A stretch of 11,810 bases of DNA from Myroides sp. (GTDB lineage: Bacteria > Bacteroidota > Bacteroidia > Flavobacteriales > Flavobacteriaceae), in NCBI GenBank assembly GCA_018384465.1, contig JAHAYQ010000173.1:1-11810 (forward strand), given 5' to 3'. The notes below the pieces were generated by a model. It saw only the letters and a list, made by a program, of their open reading frames with translations, was not told the DNA's origin and made no database searches. The translations under genes and the position numbers were made by a program. Positions 5,822-11,810 of this stretch are shown here, piece after piece (within the stretch, counting starts at the first letter, position 1; each line of letters begins with the position of its first letter).

Positions 5822-7720
5822 TTGTTTGAAGCGGTACACATTTTAAAAAAATATTGGGGTTATGAAAATTTCAGACCCCAGCAAGAACAAATCATAAATT
5901 CTGTGATTCAAGGTTTTGATACGCTTGCTTTGCTGCCTACGGGCGGCGGGAAAAGTTTGTGTTTCCAAGTTCCAGCCTTAATGAATGAGGGGATTTGTTT
6001 GGTAATATCTCCTTTAATTGCATTGATTCAAGATCAAATCAATCGGTTAAAAGAATTGAATATTAAAGCTTTATCTATTTCGGGTAATCTTACAACTGAT
6101 GAAATATCCACCTTGCTTGATAATGCTTTGTACGGCAATTATAAATTTTTATATATCGCACCCGAACGTTTAAAAAACGAATGGATTTTAAGTAGAATCA
6201 TTCAGTTGCCTATTAACTTAGTTGCTGTTGACGAAGCACATTGTATATCCCAATGGGGACACGATTTTCGTCCGGCATATTTAGAAATCGGTCAATTAAA
6301 AGAATGGTTACCTACCGTGCCATTTATTGCTTTAACGGCTTCAGCTAACCAAAGAGTACAAGACGATATTGTAAACAATCTTCAATTAAAAAATCCTGAA
6401 ATATTTAAAAAATCCTTTTTACGAGATGAGTTAAGTTACGGAGTGTATTTGCAAGAAAATTCTGCAGAATTGCTATTACAAATTCTACGGAAAAATCCAT
6501 CGCCAGCAATTATCTATGTAAAAAGTAGAAAAGCCACGGTTGAAGTAGCTGAAAATTTAAAATCGTACGGTATTTCTGCGGATTTTTTTCACGGCGGTTT
6601 AGATTTTAAATCAAAAAAAAGCAAATTAAATCAATGGCTCGAAGAAAGTACGTTGGTTATGGTAGCTACAAATGCTTTTGGAATGGGTATTGACAAACCC
6701 AATGTACGAAATGTAATTCATCTTCATATTCCTGAAAATTTGGAAAGCTATTATCAAGAAGCAGGAAGAGCCGGACGTGACGGACAACAATCTTTTGCTA
6801 CCATGTTACTTAATCAACACAGTATTAACGAAGCAGAAAATTTCCAAGAACAAAACCATCTAGAAGTTGATTTTGTTAAACTCATTTTTAAACGTTTTGT
6901 TAATCATTTTCAAATTGCTTATGGTGAAGGATTTAACCAAACCATTCGATTTAACTTCAAAGATTTTTGTCAAAAATATAACTTACCTGTTAGTAAAACA
7001 TTTAGAGCCTTTGAGTTTTTAGATAGGCAATCGGTTATTACATTTGAACAATCTTTTAAATACAAAAACTACATTCATTTCCTCATCAATTCAAACGATG
7101 CTATAGATTATTTCAGTAATCATTCGTTAGAAGAGATTGTTTTTTTAAGCATTTTAAATCATTATCGTGGTATTCAAGAAAGTGAAACCGCTATTGATAT
7201 CGATTTATTATCAAGGCACACTAAATTGCCAATAAATAAAATTGTAGAAACAATTGAATCGTGGGTTTTAAAAGGATTTTGCACTTTTTCGCAAGCACCT
7301 AATGACACAAATGTAGTTTTGAATGAAGTGCGCGAAGATGATATTACGATTAACAGAGTGGCAAAAAATTTGGTACATTTTAATACAATTAAAAAAAAGC
7401 AGTTTAAATCAATGATCTCTTATATAAAAGATCAAACCACTTGTAAAAACAAAATTTTACTAAACTACTTTGATGAGATATATGATGCTGAATGCGGAAA
7501 ATGTTCTACATGCATTCAAAAAAAGAATAGTCTAAAACAAGTCGAAATCATACATGAAATAAAAAAGCAATTAAAAATTCATCCTTCAAAATATGTACTT
7601 GAATTGCACGAATTAAAATCGATGTTTCCACACCAAACTGCTTATTTAGCTCAAGCTTTAAAAGAATTAGTCGAAGAAAATGAATACCTTTACCAAAACA
7701 CCGCATATATAAGGATATAA
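5822..7720 (+). CDS. recQ: RecQ-family ATP-dependent DNA helicase
   Basis: This is a superfamily 2 helicase that unwinds DNA 3' to 5' in recombination and replication-fork repair. The core is complete: FRPQQEQ at 17-23, Walker A PTGGGKS at 39-45, DEAH at 137-140, the RecQ-specific aromatic-rich loop ISQWGHDFR at 142-150, TNAFGMGIDKP at 283-292 and motif VI QEAGRAGRDG at 312-321. A zinc site of four Cys (541, 558, 561, 564) has the 17-3-3 spacing of E. coli RecQ, but it sits about 220 residues after motif VI instead of about 60. The inserted segment may hold winged-helix-like elements. No HRDC domain is seen; only about 68 residues follow the zinc site. The start is TTG: no in-frame ATG exists between the preceding stop and this point, and homologues begin at about this distance from the YWGY..FRP motif. 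The stop overlaps the fmt ATG (TAATG). Confidence 0.93.
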   Translation: MFEAVHILKKYWGYENFRPQQEQIINSVIQGFDTLALLPTGGGKSLCFQVPALMNEGICLVISPLIALIQDQINRLKELNIKALSISGNLTTDEISTLLDNALYGNYKFLYIAPERLKNEWILSRIIQLPINLVAVDEAHCISQWGHDFRPAYLEIGQLKEWLPTVPFIALTASANQRVQDDIVNNLQLKNPEIFKKSFLRDELSYGVYLQENSAELLLQILRKNPSPAIIYVKSRKATVEVAENLKSYGISADFFHGGLDFKSKKSKLNQWLEESTLVMVATNAFGMGIDKPNVRNVIHLHIPENLESYYQEAGRAGRDGQQSFATMLLNQHSINEAENFQEQNHLEVDFVKLIFKRFVNHFQIAYGEGFNQTIRFNFKDFCQKYNLPVSKTFRAFEFLDRQSVITFEQSFKYKNYIHFLINSNDAIDYFSNHSLEEIVFLSILNHYRGIQESETAIDIDLLSRHTKLPINKIVETIESWVLKGFCTFSQAPNDTNVVLNEVREDDITINRVAKNLVHFNTIKKKQFKSMISYIKDQTTCKNKILLNYFDEIYDAECGKCSTCIQKKNSLKQVEIIHEIKKQLKIHPSKYVLELHELKSMFPHQTAYLAQALKELVEENEYLYQNTAYIRI

Positions 7721-8664
7721 TGGAAAAATTACGAATTGTTTTTATGGGAACTCCCGATTTTGCCGTCGGAATTTTAGACACCATTTACAAGAACAACTAT
7801 GAAATTGTTGCAGTTATTACCGCACCAGATAAACCTGCCGGACGAGGACAAAAAATAAATAAATCGGCAGTAAAACTTTATGCTGAAGAAAAAAACTTAA
7901 AAGTATTACAACCAACCAATTTAAAAGCAGATGATTTTTTGGAAGAATTAAAGTCTTTAAATGCTAATTTACAAGTGGTTGTAGCTTTTAGAATGTTGCC
8001 TAAAGTTGTTTGGGACATGCCAAAATTAGGTACTTTTAATTTACACGCATCACTTTTACCTGATTATCGCGGGGCAGCACCTATTAATTGGGCAATCATA
8101 AACGGAGAAGAAAAAACCGGAGTTTCAACCTTTTTTATAGATGAAAAAATTGACACAGGTGCCATAATTTTAAAACAAGAAACTACAATTGGTGCACAAG
8201 AAACAGCCGGCGAATTACATGATAGATTAATGGTTTTAGGTGCCGAAACCGTTGTTGAAACCTTGAAATTAATTGAAAAAGGTACCGTTGAAACAGTTTT
8301 GCAACCTACTGAAGATGGCAAAACAGCCTATAAACTAAATCGCGACAACTGTAAAATTAATTTTAATGCTCCGTCTGTAACCGTTTATAATTTAATTCGT
8401 GGATTAAATCCATATCCATCGGCTTACACAATTTTGATTGATGAAACGAACGAATGGAACATTAAAATTCATGACGCTCATTTTATTATTGAAAACCACA
8501 ATTATGAGCCGGGTAGCTTTTTAACCGATAAAAAGACCATTCGTATTGCCACCACAGACGGATTTATAGAAGTTTTATCTATTCAATTTCCAGGAAAAAA
8601 GAAAATGAAAACAGCAGAATTGTTAAATGGAATGCAATTTTCTGATAACGCAAAGTGTATTTAA
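7720..8664 (+). CDS. fmt: Methionyl-tRNA formyltransferase
   Basis: Fmt transfers a formyl group from 10-formyltetrahydrofolate to initiator Met-tRNA in the cytoplasm. The 314-residue length matches E. coli Fmt (315). Visible features are the N-terminal FMGTPDFAV at 8-16, the catalytic triad Asn107, His109 and Asp145 in FNLHASLLPDYRGAAP and KIDTGAII, and the SLLPxxxG signature at 111-118. The C-terminal OB-fold domain with LIRGLNPYPSAYT completes it. Its ATG overlaps the recQ stop as TAATG, so it is translated by coupling within the ATPase-recQ-fmt operon. Def, its usual partner in many bacteria, is absent from this window. No convincing terminator follows; the 116-base gap to the HU gene has A/T-rich runs only. 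Confidence 0.97.
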   Translation: MEKLRIVFMGTPDFAVGILDTIYKNNYEIVAVITAPDKPAGRGQKINKSAVKLYAEEKNLKVLQPTNLKADDFLEELKSLNANLQVVVAFRMLPKVVWDMPKLGTFNLHASLLPDYRGAAPINWAIINGEEKTGVSTFFIDEKIDTGAIILKQETTIGAQETAGELHDRLMVLGAETVVETLKLIEKGTVETVLQPTEDGKTAYKLNRDNCKINFNAPSVTVYNLIRGLNPYPSAYTILIDETNEWNIKIHDAHFIIENHNYEPGSFLTDKKTIRIATTDGFIEVLSIQFPGKKKMKTAELLNGMQFSDNAKCI

Positions 8665-8716
8665 TACTTTTTATAGTCTTTTTTTATAGTTTCTTTCATT
8701 TTTTTTGAAAAAAGAG

Positions 8717-8746
8717 TTGCGTAAATGAATTAAACTTCTAAATTTG
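8717..8746 (+). promoter_or_regulatory. Strong Bacteroidota-type promoter of the HU gene
   Basis: The -33 box TTG (8717-8719) and the -7 box TAAATTTG (8739-8746, TAnnTTTG) are separated by 19 bases, the ideal spacing. Transcription should start near 8753, giving a leader of about 28 bases that is AT-rich and lacks a Shine-Dalgarno sequence. This fits high expression of a nucleoid protein. Confidence 0.85.
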
Positions 8747-8780
8747 TATACGTTAAGATTAACTCAATAAAAAAATTATT

Positions 8781-9086
8781 ATGAACAAAACACAATTAAT
8801 CGACGCAATTGCAGAAGATGCAGGAATTAGCAAAGTAGCTGCTAAATCAGCTTTAGAATCATTTTTAAAAAATGTTGGTGAAACTTTAACTAAAGGAGAA
8901 AAAATTTCATTAGTAGGATTTGGATCTTGGTCAGTATCTGAAAGAGCTGAAAGAGAAGGAAGAAACCCACAAACTGGAAAAACTATTAAAATTGCTGCTA
9001 AAAAAGTAGTTAAATTTAAAGCCGGTGCTGATTTAGACGGAGCTGTTAATACACCAGTTAAAGCTGCTGCTAAAAAGAAAAAATAA
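8781..9086 (+). CDS. hup: HU-type DNA-binding protein with Lys-rich tail
   Basis: This is a histone-like HU/IHF-family protein, a dimer that bends and compacts DNA in the nucleoid. The first 90 residues are a complete HU fold: MNKTQLIDAIAEDAGISK, the helix-turn motif, VGFGSWSV at 45-52, and the DNA-inserting beta-arm tip RNPQTGK at 61-67 with its conserved Pro. Residues about 91-101 add a short Ala/Lys tail ending in four Lys, like the tails of some Bacteroidota HU proteins, probably giving extra nonspecific DNA contact. It is monocistronic, with its own strong promoter and terminator. HU is favoured over IHF, though the sequence alone does not exclude an IHF-like role. Confidence 0.96.
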   Translation: MNKTQLIDAIAEDAGISKVAAKSALESFLKNVGETLTKGEKISLVGFGSWSVSERAEREGRNPQTGKTIKIAAKKVVKFKAGADLDGAVNTPVKAAAKKKK

Positions 9087-9106
9087 TTTTCTTTACTGAA
9101 TAATCT

Positions 9107-9137
9107 AAAAACCACACTGAAAAGCGTGGTTTTTTTT
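9107..9137 (+). terminator. Intrinsic terminator of the HU gene
   Basis: AAAAACCAC (9107-9115) pairs with GTGGTTTTT (9126-9134) around a loop of about 10 bases, followed by a continuous T run to 9137. It starts 20 bases after the HU stop codon and separates the HU gene from yqgE. Confidence 0.9.
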
Positions 9138-9169
9138 ATTATTTTATTTACTTTTAACTAAAAAAGTTT

Positions 9170-9730
9170 ATGAAACAGCTAAATCCGACAAAAGGCAAAC
9201 TGTTAATATCCGATTCGTCGATATTATTAGATGTGGTCTTTAGTAGATCGGTTCTGCTACTGGCTGAACACAACGCAAAAGGAAGTGTAGGTTTCATTCT
9301 AAACAAGCCTTTAAACTTATCGTTACAAGATATAATTCCTGATGCGCATACCAACTTTAGAATTTATAACGGCGGTCCGGTTGAACAAGATAACTTGTAT
9401 TTTATACATACAGTACCTTCGTTAATTCCAAATAGCATCGAAATTAAAGACGGTATTTTTTGGGGCGGCGATTATGAAGTACTATTTGAACTTCTTAAAG
9501 AAAACAAAATTGCACAAAAAGATATTCGTTTTTTTCTAGGGTACACTGGTTGGGAGGAAAATCAATTACAAGAAGAAATTACCGAAAAAGCTTGGACGTG
9601 TATCGAAAACCAATTTAGCAGTCATTTATTGGAAAAAACTCCTTCCAAGCTTTGGAAAGAGTTGATGATTGAATTGGGTGATGAACATATTATTTGGGCC
9701 AATGCTCCAGAAGACCCGGTTATGAATTAA
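9170..9730 (+). CDS. YqgE/AlgH family protein
   Basis: A 186-residue member of the YqgE/AlgH (DUF179) family; the usual length is about 185-190. The diagnostic pattern is clear: PTKGKLLISDSSILLDVVF at the N-terminus, then SVLLLAEHNAKGSVGFILNKPL, NGGPVEQDNLYFIH, GIFWGGDYE and the FLGYTGWEENQLQEEI block. AlgH was named for an effect on alginate synthesis in Pseudomonas, but the biochemical role of the family is unsettled, so I assign none. It has no signal peptide and is probably cytoplasmic. It follows the HU terminator with a 32-base gap and only a weak TAnnTTTA-like promoter box. Its 3' end overlaps the convergent aminotransferase gene by 11 bases. Confidence 0.93.
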   Translation: MKQLNPTKGKLLISDSSILLDVVFSRSVLLLAEHNAKGSVGFILNKPLNLSLQDIIPDAHTNFRIYNGGPVEQDNLYFIHTVPSLIPNSIEIKDGIFWGGDYEVLFELLKENKIAQKDIRFFLGYTGWEENQLQEEITEKAWTCIENQFSSHLLEKTPSKLWKELMIELGDEHIIWANAPEDPVMN

Positions 9731-10556
9731 GCCTAATATGTGCATTTAATTTTGTTATAAAGCTGTTTGCTAACGTATTGCCAAAAGTCTTTTTTCGATA
9801 TTGTGAAACAGATTGAATACCGGTAATGATATTGCTTAAAAATAGTTCATCAGCTTTCTGTAATTCAAAAGGCGATATGGACCTTTCTTCAAACGTTAAG
9901 CCTTCTGTTTTATTGATTAGGTCGATGATTTTTTTTCGCATAATCCCATTTTTACAACCATCTGATAAAGGTGGCGTGGCAATTACCTGATCTTTCACAA
10001 CAAAAATATTTCCGTTAATTGCTTCAATCACGTTTTTATCATCATTAATTAATAAACAGTTCTCGTAATCGTTTTCTTTCGCAAAAACACTGGCTGTAAT
10101 GTTAACCAAGCAACTGGTAGTTTTAAGGGTGCTTAGTAAATGTTTAGCAATATGAAAGTCTTTAAAGAGCTCAATTTCATATTTATTAGTACTGTTTTCA
10201 TAAATGGCAGCTGTTGATTCAGCAACAACTACAAATCCAATTGATCGGTTTGTAGGTAAATATTTTCCATTGCCATTTCGGTATACCGTCAGCCTTACAC
10301 GCGCATGGTTCAATTGGTTAGCACTTGCTGTTTTTAGCACTTGCTCTTCAAAGTATTCCAAAGTAAAATCCAACGGAATCTCCATGCGTAAAATTCGCAT
10401 AGATGCCATTAGCCGAAAATAATGATCCTCAGCAAAAAGAAGTTTACCATCAAATACTTTAAGCGTTTCAAAAACTGCATCGGCGTATAAAAAACCTCTG
10501 TTATTTTCAATATTTTGGTTTGATTGTGCTACTAATTCACCGTTAAAATTAATCAT
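9720..10556 (-). CDS. Class IV aminotransferase (PLP enzyme, PabC/IlvE/Dat superfamily)
   Basis: A 278-residue fold-type IV PLP enzyme. Visible landmarks are GFLYADAVFETLKVFDGK near the N-terminus, HYFRLMASM (45-53), the Schiff-base Lys145 in STLKTTSCL, the cofactor-contacting Glu178 in VIEAINGNIFVV, and the phosphate-binding region PPLSDGCKNGIMR at 195-207. The family covers branched-chain and D-amino acid aminotransferases and 4-amino-4-deoxychorismate lyase (PabC). Length and the short KTT motif lean towards PabC-like, but the substrate cannot be fixed from sequence reading and no folate genes adjoin. The ATG directly follows a T7 run of a hairpin, with no spacer. It lies downstream of the START-like gene and converges on yqgE with an 11-base overlap and no terminator between. 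Confidence 0.9.
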   Translation of the reverse strand: MINFNGELVAQSNQNIENNRGFLYADAVFETLKVFDGKLLFAEDHYFRLMASMRILRMEIPLDFTLEYFEEQVLKTASANQLNHARVRLTVYRNGNGKYLPTNRSIGFVVVAESTAAIYENSTNKYEIELFKDFHIAKHLLSTLKTTSCLVNITASVFAKENDYENCLLINDDKNVIEAINGNIFVVKDQVIATPPLSDGCKNGIMRKKIIDLINKTEGLTFEERSISPFELQKADELFLSNIITGIQSVSQYRKKTFGNTLANSFITKLNAHIRLNS

Positions 10557-10581
10557 AAAAAAAGCTCTGAAATTTCAGAGC
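10557..10581 (-). terminator. Terminator-like hairpin abutting the aminotransferase start codon
   Basis: The perfect palindrome GCTCTGAAATTTCAGAGC (10564-10581) folds into a 7-bp stem with loop AATT. On the minus strand it is followed by seven T (10563-10557) and then at once by the ATG of the aminotransferase. It begins 16 bases after the START-like gene's stop, so it probably ends that transcript. Confidence 0.7.
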
Positions 10582-10588
10582 AAATATA
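10581..10588 (-). promoter_or_regulatory. Possible -7 box for the aminotransferase gene
   Basis: TATATTTG on the minus strand matches TAnnTTTG and overlaps the hairpin by one base. A start near 10575 would give a leader of about 18 bases and would leave out the upstream arm of the hairpin. No TTG lies at the expected -33 distance, so support is partial. Confidence 0.4.
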
Positions 10589-10597
10589 AGGTTTTAA

Positions 10598-10984
10598 TTA
10601 GGCCGACCCTAATACTTTTTTTAAATCGGCTATTTGATTATCCCATAGTTGGGTTTGATCTTTAATTTCATCTGACTCAGCAAAATCAGTAACCATTAGT
10701 ACTACATCTTTTGTGAGTTCATCTAAAACAATGCGGAGCTCAAAATAATATTCTGACTCTTCATCATCCTCTTCTAACCAACGAAATTTAACTTTTTCAT
10801 CTGTTTTTAAGGTAACTAACTTAGCTTTTTCTTCACTATCGCCCCAAATGAATGTAAAAAACTCTCCTCTTGAATTTACATTATCTGCAAACCATTCTGT
10901 AAGCCCAGACGGTGTTGAAATATATTGATACAACAGCTGTGGAGATGAGGTAATGGGATATTCTATTTCAAATTTTGTTTTCAT
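10598..10984 (-). CDS. START-like (SRPBCC superfamily) domain protein
   Basis: A 128-residue single-domain protein similar to the START-like/AHSA1 group of the SRPBCC superfamily, which forms a deep hydrophobic ligand pocket. The pattern KFEIEYPITSSPQLLYQYISTPSGLTEWFADNV is typical: a first strand, then the helix with the conserved L.EWFAD motif. Strands rich in Glu and Asp follow (KFRWLEEDDEESEYYFEL), and a long C-terminal helix (TQLWDNQIADLKKVLG) closes the fold. The protein is acidic, lacks a signal peptide, and its ligand is unknown. It has its own near-consensus promoter upstream and a terminator-like hairpin after its stop. Neighbouring the aminotransferase gives no firm clue to function. 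Confidence 0.88.
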   Translation of the reverse strand: MKTKFEIEYPITSSPQLLYQYISTPSGLTEWFADNVNSRGEFFTFIWGDSEEKAKLVTLKTDEKVKFRWLEEDDEESEYYFELRIVLDELTKDVVLMVTDFAESDEIKDQTQLWDNQIADLKKVLGSA

Positions 10985-10997
10985 AGTTTATTTTTTC

Positions 10998-11028
10998 GAA
11001 ATATATAAAAAATAAAACTGATGACAAA
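10998..11028 (-). promoter_or_regulatory. Probable promoter of the START-like gene
   Basis: On the minus strand TTTG (11028-11025) is followed after 19 bases by TATATTTC (11005-10998), one mismatch from TAnnTTTG. The predicted start lies within about 10 bases of the ATG, implying a very short leader. Confidence 0.5.
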
Positions 11029-11059
11029 TTTTTTTGTTAAAAAAATGTAATATATATGC

Positions 11060-11407
11060 TTAGTCGTCTTTAAGGTTGTTTGATTTTTTTTGAGGTGTTG
11101 TTGTTTGGTTACGCTCTTTATTATTGAGAAAGAAATTAGATTTCTCACTCTTTATTACTATAATCATTGATATTAAAGAATGTATAAAAACACAAGAAAG
11201 TAAAAATATTACTCTGCCTTTACCAAATAAATCATTATTAAAAATAACTTCGTAATGGTAAGCTATAAAGCAATAAAAGATAAAAATTAACGTGTTAAGG
11301 GTTATGACACGGAAAAATTTTCTTCGGTTAGCTAATACAATGATTGTAACCAAAAAGCACAATATGGATAATAGTAAAACCGATATTATTACCTGAAGAA
11401 AAGTCAT
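11060..11407 (-). CDS. Small membrane protein of unknown function
   Basis: I do not recognise a family for this 115-residue protein. Three hydrophobic segments, at about 4-26, 34-52 and 65-86, predict an inner-membrane protein with three helices. The short Arg/Lys-rich loop NRRKFFR at 27-33 suggests that the first loop is cytoplasmic. The C-terminal 28 residues are polar (Asn, Thr, Gln, Lys). The start ATG opens directly into the first hydrophobic helix, so no cleavable signal is obvious. It lies between the aconitase terminator and the START-like gene on the same strand, with gaps of about 36 and 75 bases. No consensus promoter was found upstream. Coding status rests on a clean frame and a coherent membrane topology. 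Confidence 0.7.
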   Translation of the reverse strand: MTFLQVIISVLLLSILCFLVTIIVLANRRKFFRVITLNTLIFIFYCFIAYHYEVIFNNDLFGKGRVIFLLSCVFIHSLISMIIVIKSEKSNFFLNNKERNQTTTPQKKSNNLKDD

Positions 11408-11443
11408 AAATAAAGTATAGGGTAAATATCGTAATAATTAAAC

Positions 11444-11472
11444 AAAAAACCGACCAATTTGGTCGGTTTTTT
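11444..11472. terminator. Bidirectional terminator downstream of aconitase
   Basis: AAAAAACCGACC (11444-11455) and GGTCGGTTTTTT (11461-11472) form a 12-bp stem with loop AATTT. On the minus strand it lies 18 bases after the aconitase stop and ends in six T, so it terminates that gene. The arrangement is symmetrical and would also work on the plus strand, where no gene needs it. Confidence 0.9.
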
Positions 11473-11490
11473 ATAGTTATAACATGATAA

Positions 11491-11810
11491 TTATTTTCCT
11501 GCAGCAATTAAGTTCAATGCAGAACCAGCTTTAAACCAATCTATTTGTGATTCGTTATAGGTGTGGTTTGCCATGATAATATCTTTAGATCCATCTTTAT
11601 GAACAAATTCTAAAGTTAATTGTTTTTCTGGAGCAAATTCAGTTAAATCTAAGAAGTTAATAGTATCATCTTCTTGAATTTTGTCGTAATCTGCTTCATT
11701 AGCAAAAGTTAAAGCTAACATTCCCTGTTTCTTTAAATTTGTTTCATGAATACGAGCAAATGATTTAACTAAAACTGCTTTCACACCTAAATGGCGAGGC
11801 TCCATTGCAG
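11491..11810 (-). CDS. acn: Aconitate hydratase, mitochondrial-type (C-terminal part)
   Basis: Aconitase interconverts citrate and isocitrate in the TCA cycle through a 4Fe-4S cluster. Only the last approximately 106 codons are in the window; the gene continues past the right edge. The visible part is the swivel domain: AMEPRHLGVKAVLVKSFARIHETNLKKQGML, with the substrate-binding SFARIHETN motif, then the ending NHTYNESQIDWFKAGSALN. This ending closely follows the mitochondrial aconitase C-terminus (NHTFNETQIEWFRAGSALN), so the mitochondrial-like subfamily common in Bacteroidota is favoured over E. coli AcnA or AcnB. The Met at 11803-11805 is internal, not the start; the frame is open to the window edge. 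The three cluster-binding Cys lie outside the window. Confidence 0.95.
   Translation of the reverse strand, partial: AMEPRHLGVKAVLVKSFARIHETNLKKQGMLALTFANEADYDKIQEDDTINFLDLTEFAPEKQLTLEFVHKDGSKDIIMANHTYNESQIDWFKAGSALNLIAAGK

Noticed and set aside
7548..7784. A minus-strand open frame across the recQ-fmt junction
   Set aside because: Both plus-strand genes have strong family support here, and the antisense product shows no recognisable features.
8664..8712. T-rich runs after fmt as an intrinsic terminator
   Set aside because: Only a weak A/T stem (CTTTC/GAAAAAAG) is possible, and there is a loose direct repeat CTTTTTATAGT. Neither supports a confident call.
8759..9115. A 118-codon open frame antisense to the whole HU gene
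   Set aside because: It mirrors the strongly supported HU gene, runs into its promoter and terminator, and resembles no family.
11803..11805. In-frame ATG near the right edge as the start of a short gene
   Set aside because: The frame continues to the window edge, and the sequence before and after this Met matches the interior of aconitase, so it is a cut gene and not a small one.
1..11810. Mobile element, phage, defence or toxin-antitoxin system
   Set aside because: No transposase, integrase, terminal repeats, nuclease modules or small toxin pairs were seen. The helicase and the P-loop ATPase sit in an operon with fmt and lack defence partners.

Overview
The window looks like a chromosomal housekeeping segment from a low-GC Bacteroidota, most likely a member of the Flavobacteriaceae. 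The reasons are: a DUF4290 gene (a family largely confined to this phylum), promoters of the TTG-N19/20-TAnnTTTG type rather than TTGACA/TATAAT, almost no Shine-Dalgarno sequences, MurA and RecQ of Bacteroidota character, and a mitochondrial-type aconitase. No insertion sequence, phage gene, CRISPR array or toxin-antitoxin pair is visible, and base and codon use is even throughout.

Layout. (1) Positions 1-2400, all minus strand: a tRNA-Glu(UUC) with its own promoter, then rpsT (ribosomal protein S20) and typA/bipA (ribosome-associated GTPase), a translation-related group separated by hairpins. (2) 2399-2720 has no gene. It holds the tRNA promoter, a degenerate second copy of it, and a hairpin terminator downstream of murA. 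(3) 2721-5138, minus strand: a tight operon DUF493 - DUF4290 - murA, with 7 bases between the first two and a TAATG overlap between the last two. MurA carries Asp where most bacteria have the catalytic, fosfomycin-targeted Cys. (4) 5255-8664, plus strand: a divergent operon of a small P-loop ATPase, a RecQ-family helicase and fmt. The first two genes use GTG and TTG starts, and recQ and fmt again overlap as TAATG. (5) 8781-9730, plus strand: an HU-type nucleoid protein with a near-consensus promoter and strong terminator, then a YqgE/AlgH-family protein. (6) 9720-11810, minus strand: a class IV aminotransferase converging on yqgE with an 11-base overlap, a START-like domain protein, a small three-helix membrane protein of unknown function, and the 3' end of an aconitase gene that runs off the window.

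How the parts relate. Most genes serve translation (tRNA-Glu, S20, TypA, formyl-Met-tRNA synthesis), cell-wall precursor synthesis (MurA), DNA maintenance (RecQ, HU) and central metabolism (aconitase, aminotransferase). No previously undescribed multi-gene system is evident. The points worth a second look are the MurA Cys-to-Asp change, the DUF4290-murA coupling, an approximately 200-residue segment placed between the RecQ helicase core and its zinc site, unusual start-site and hairpin arrangements before recQ and before the aminotransferase, and an apparently orphan terminator with a duplicated promoter-like segment in the gene-free stretch.
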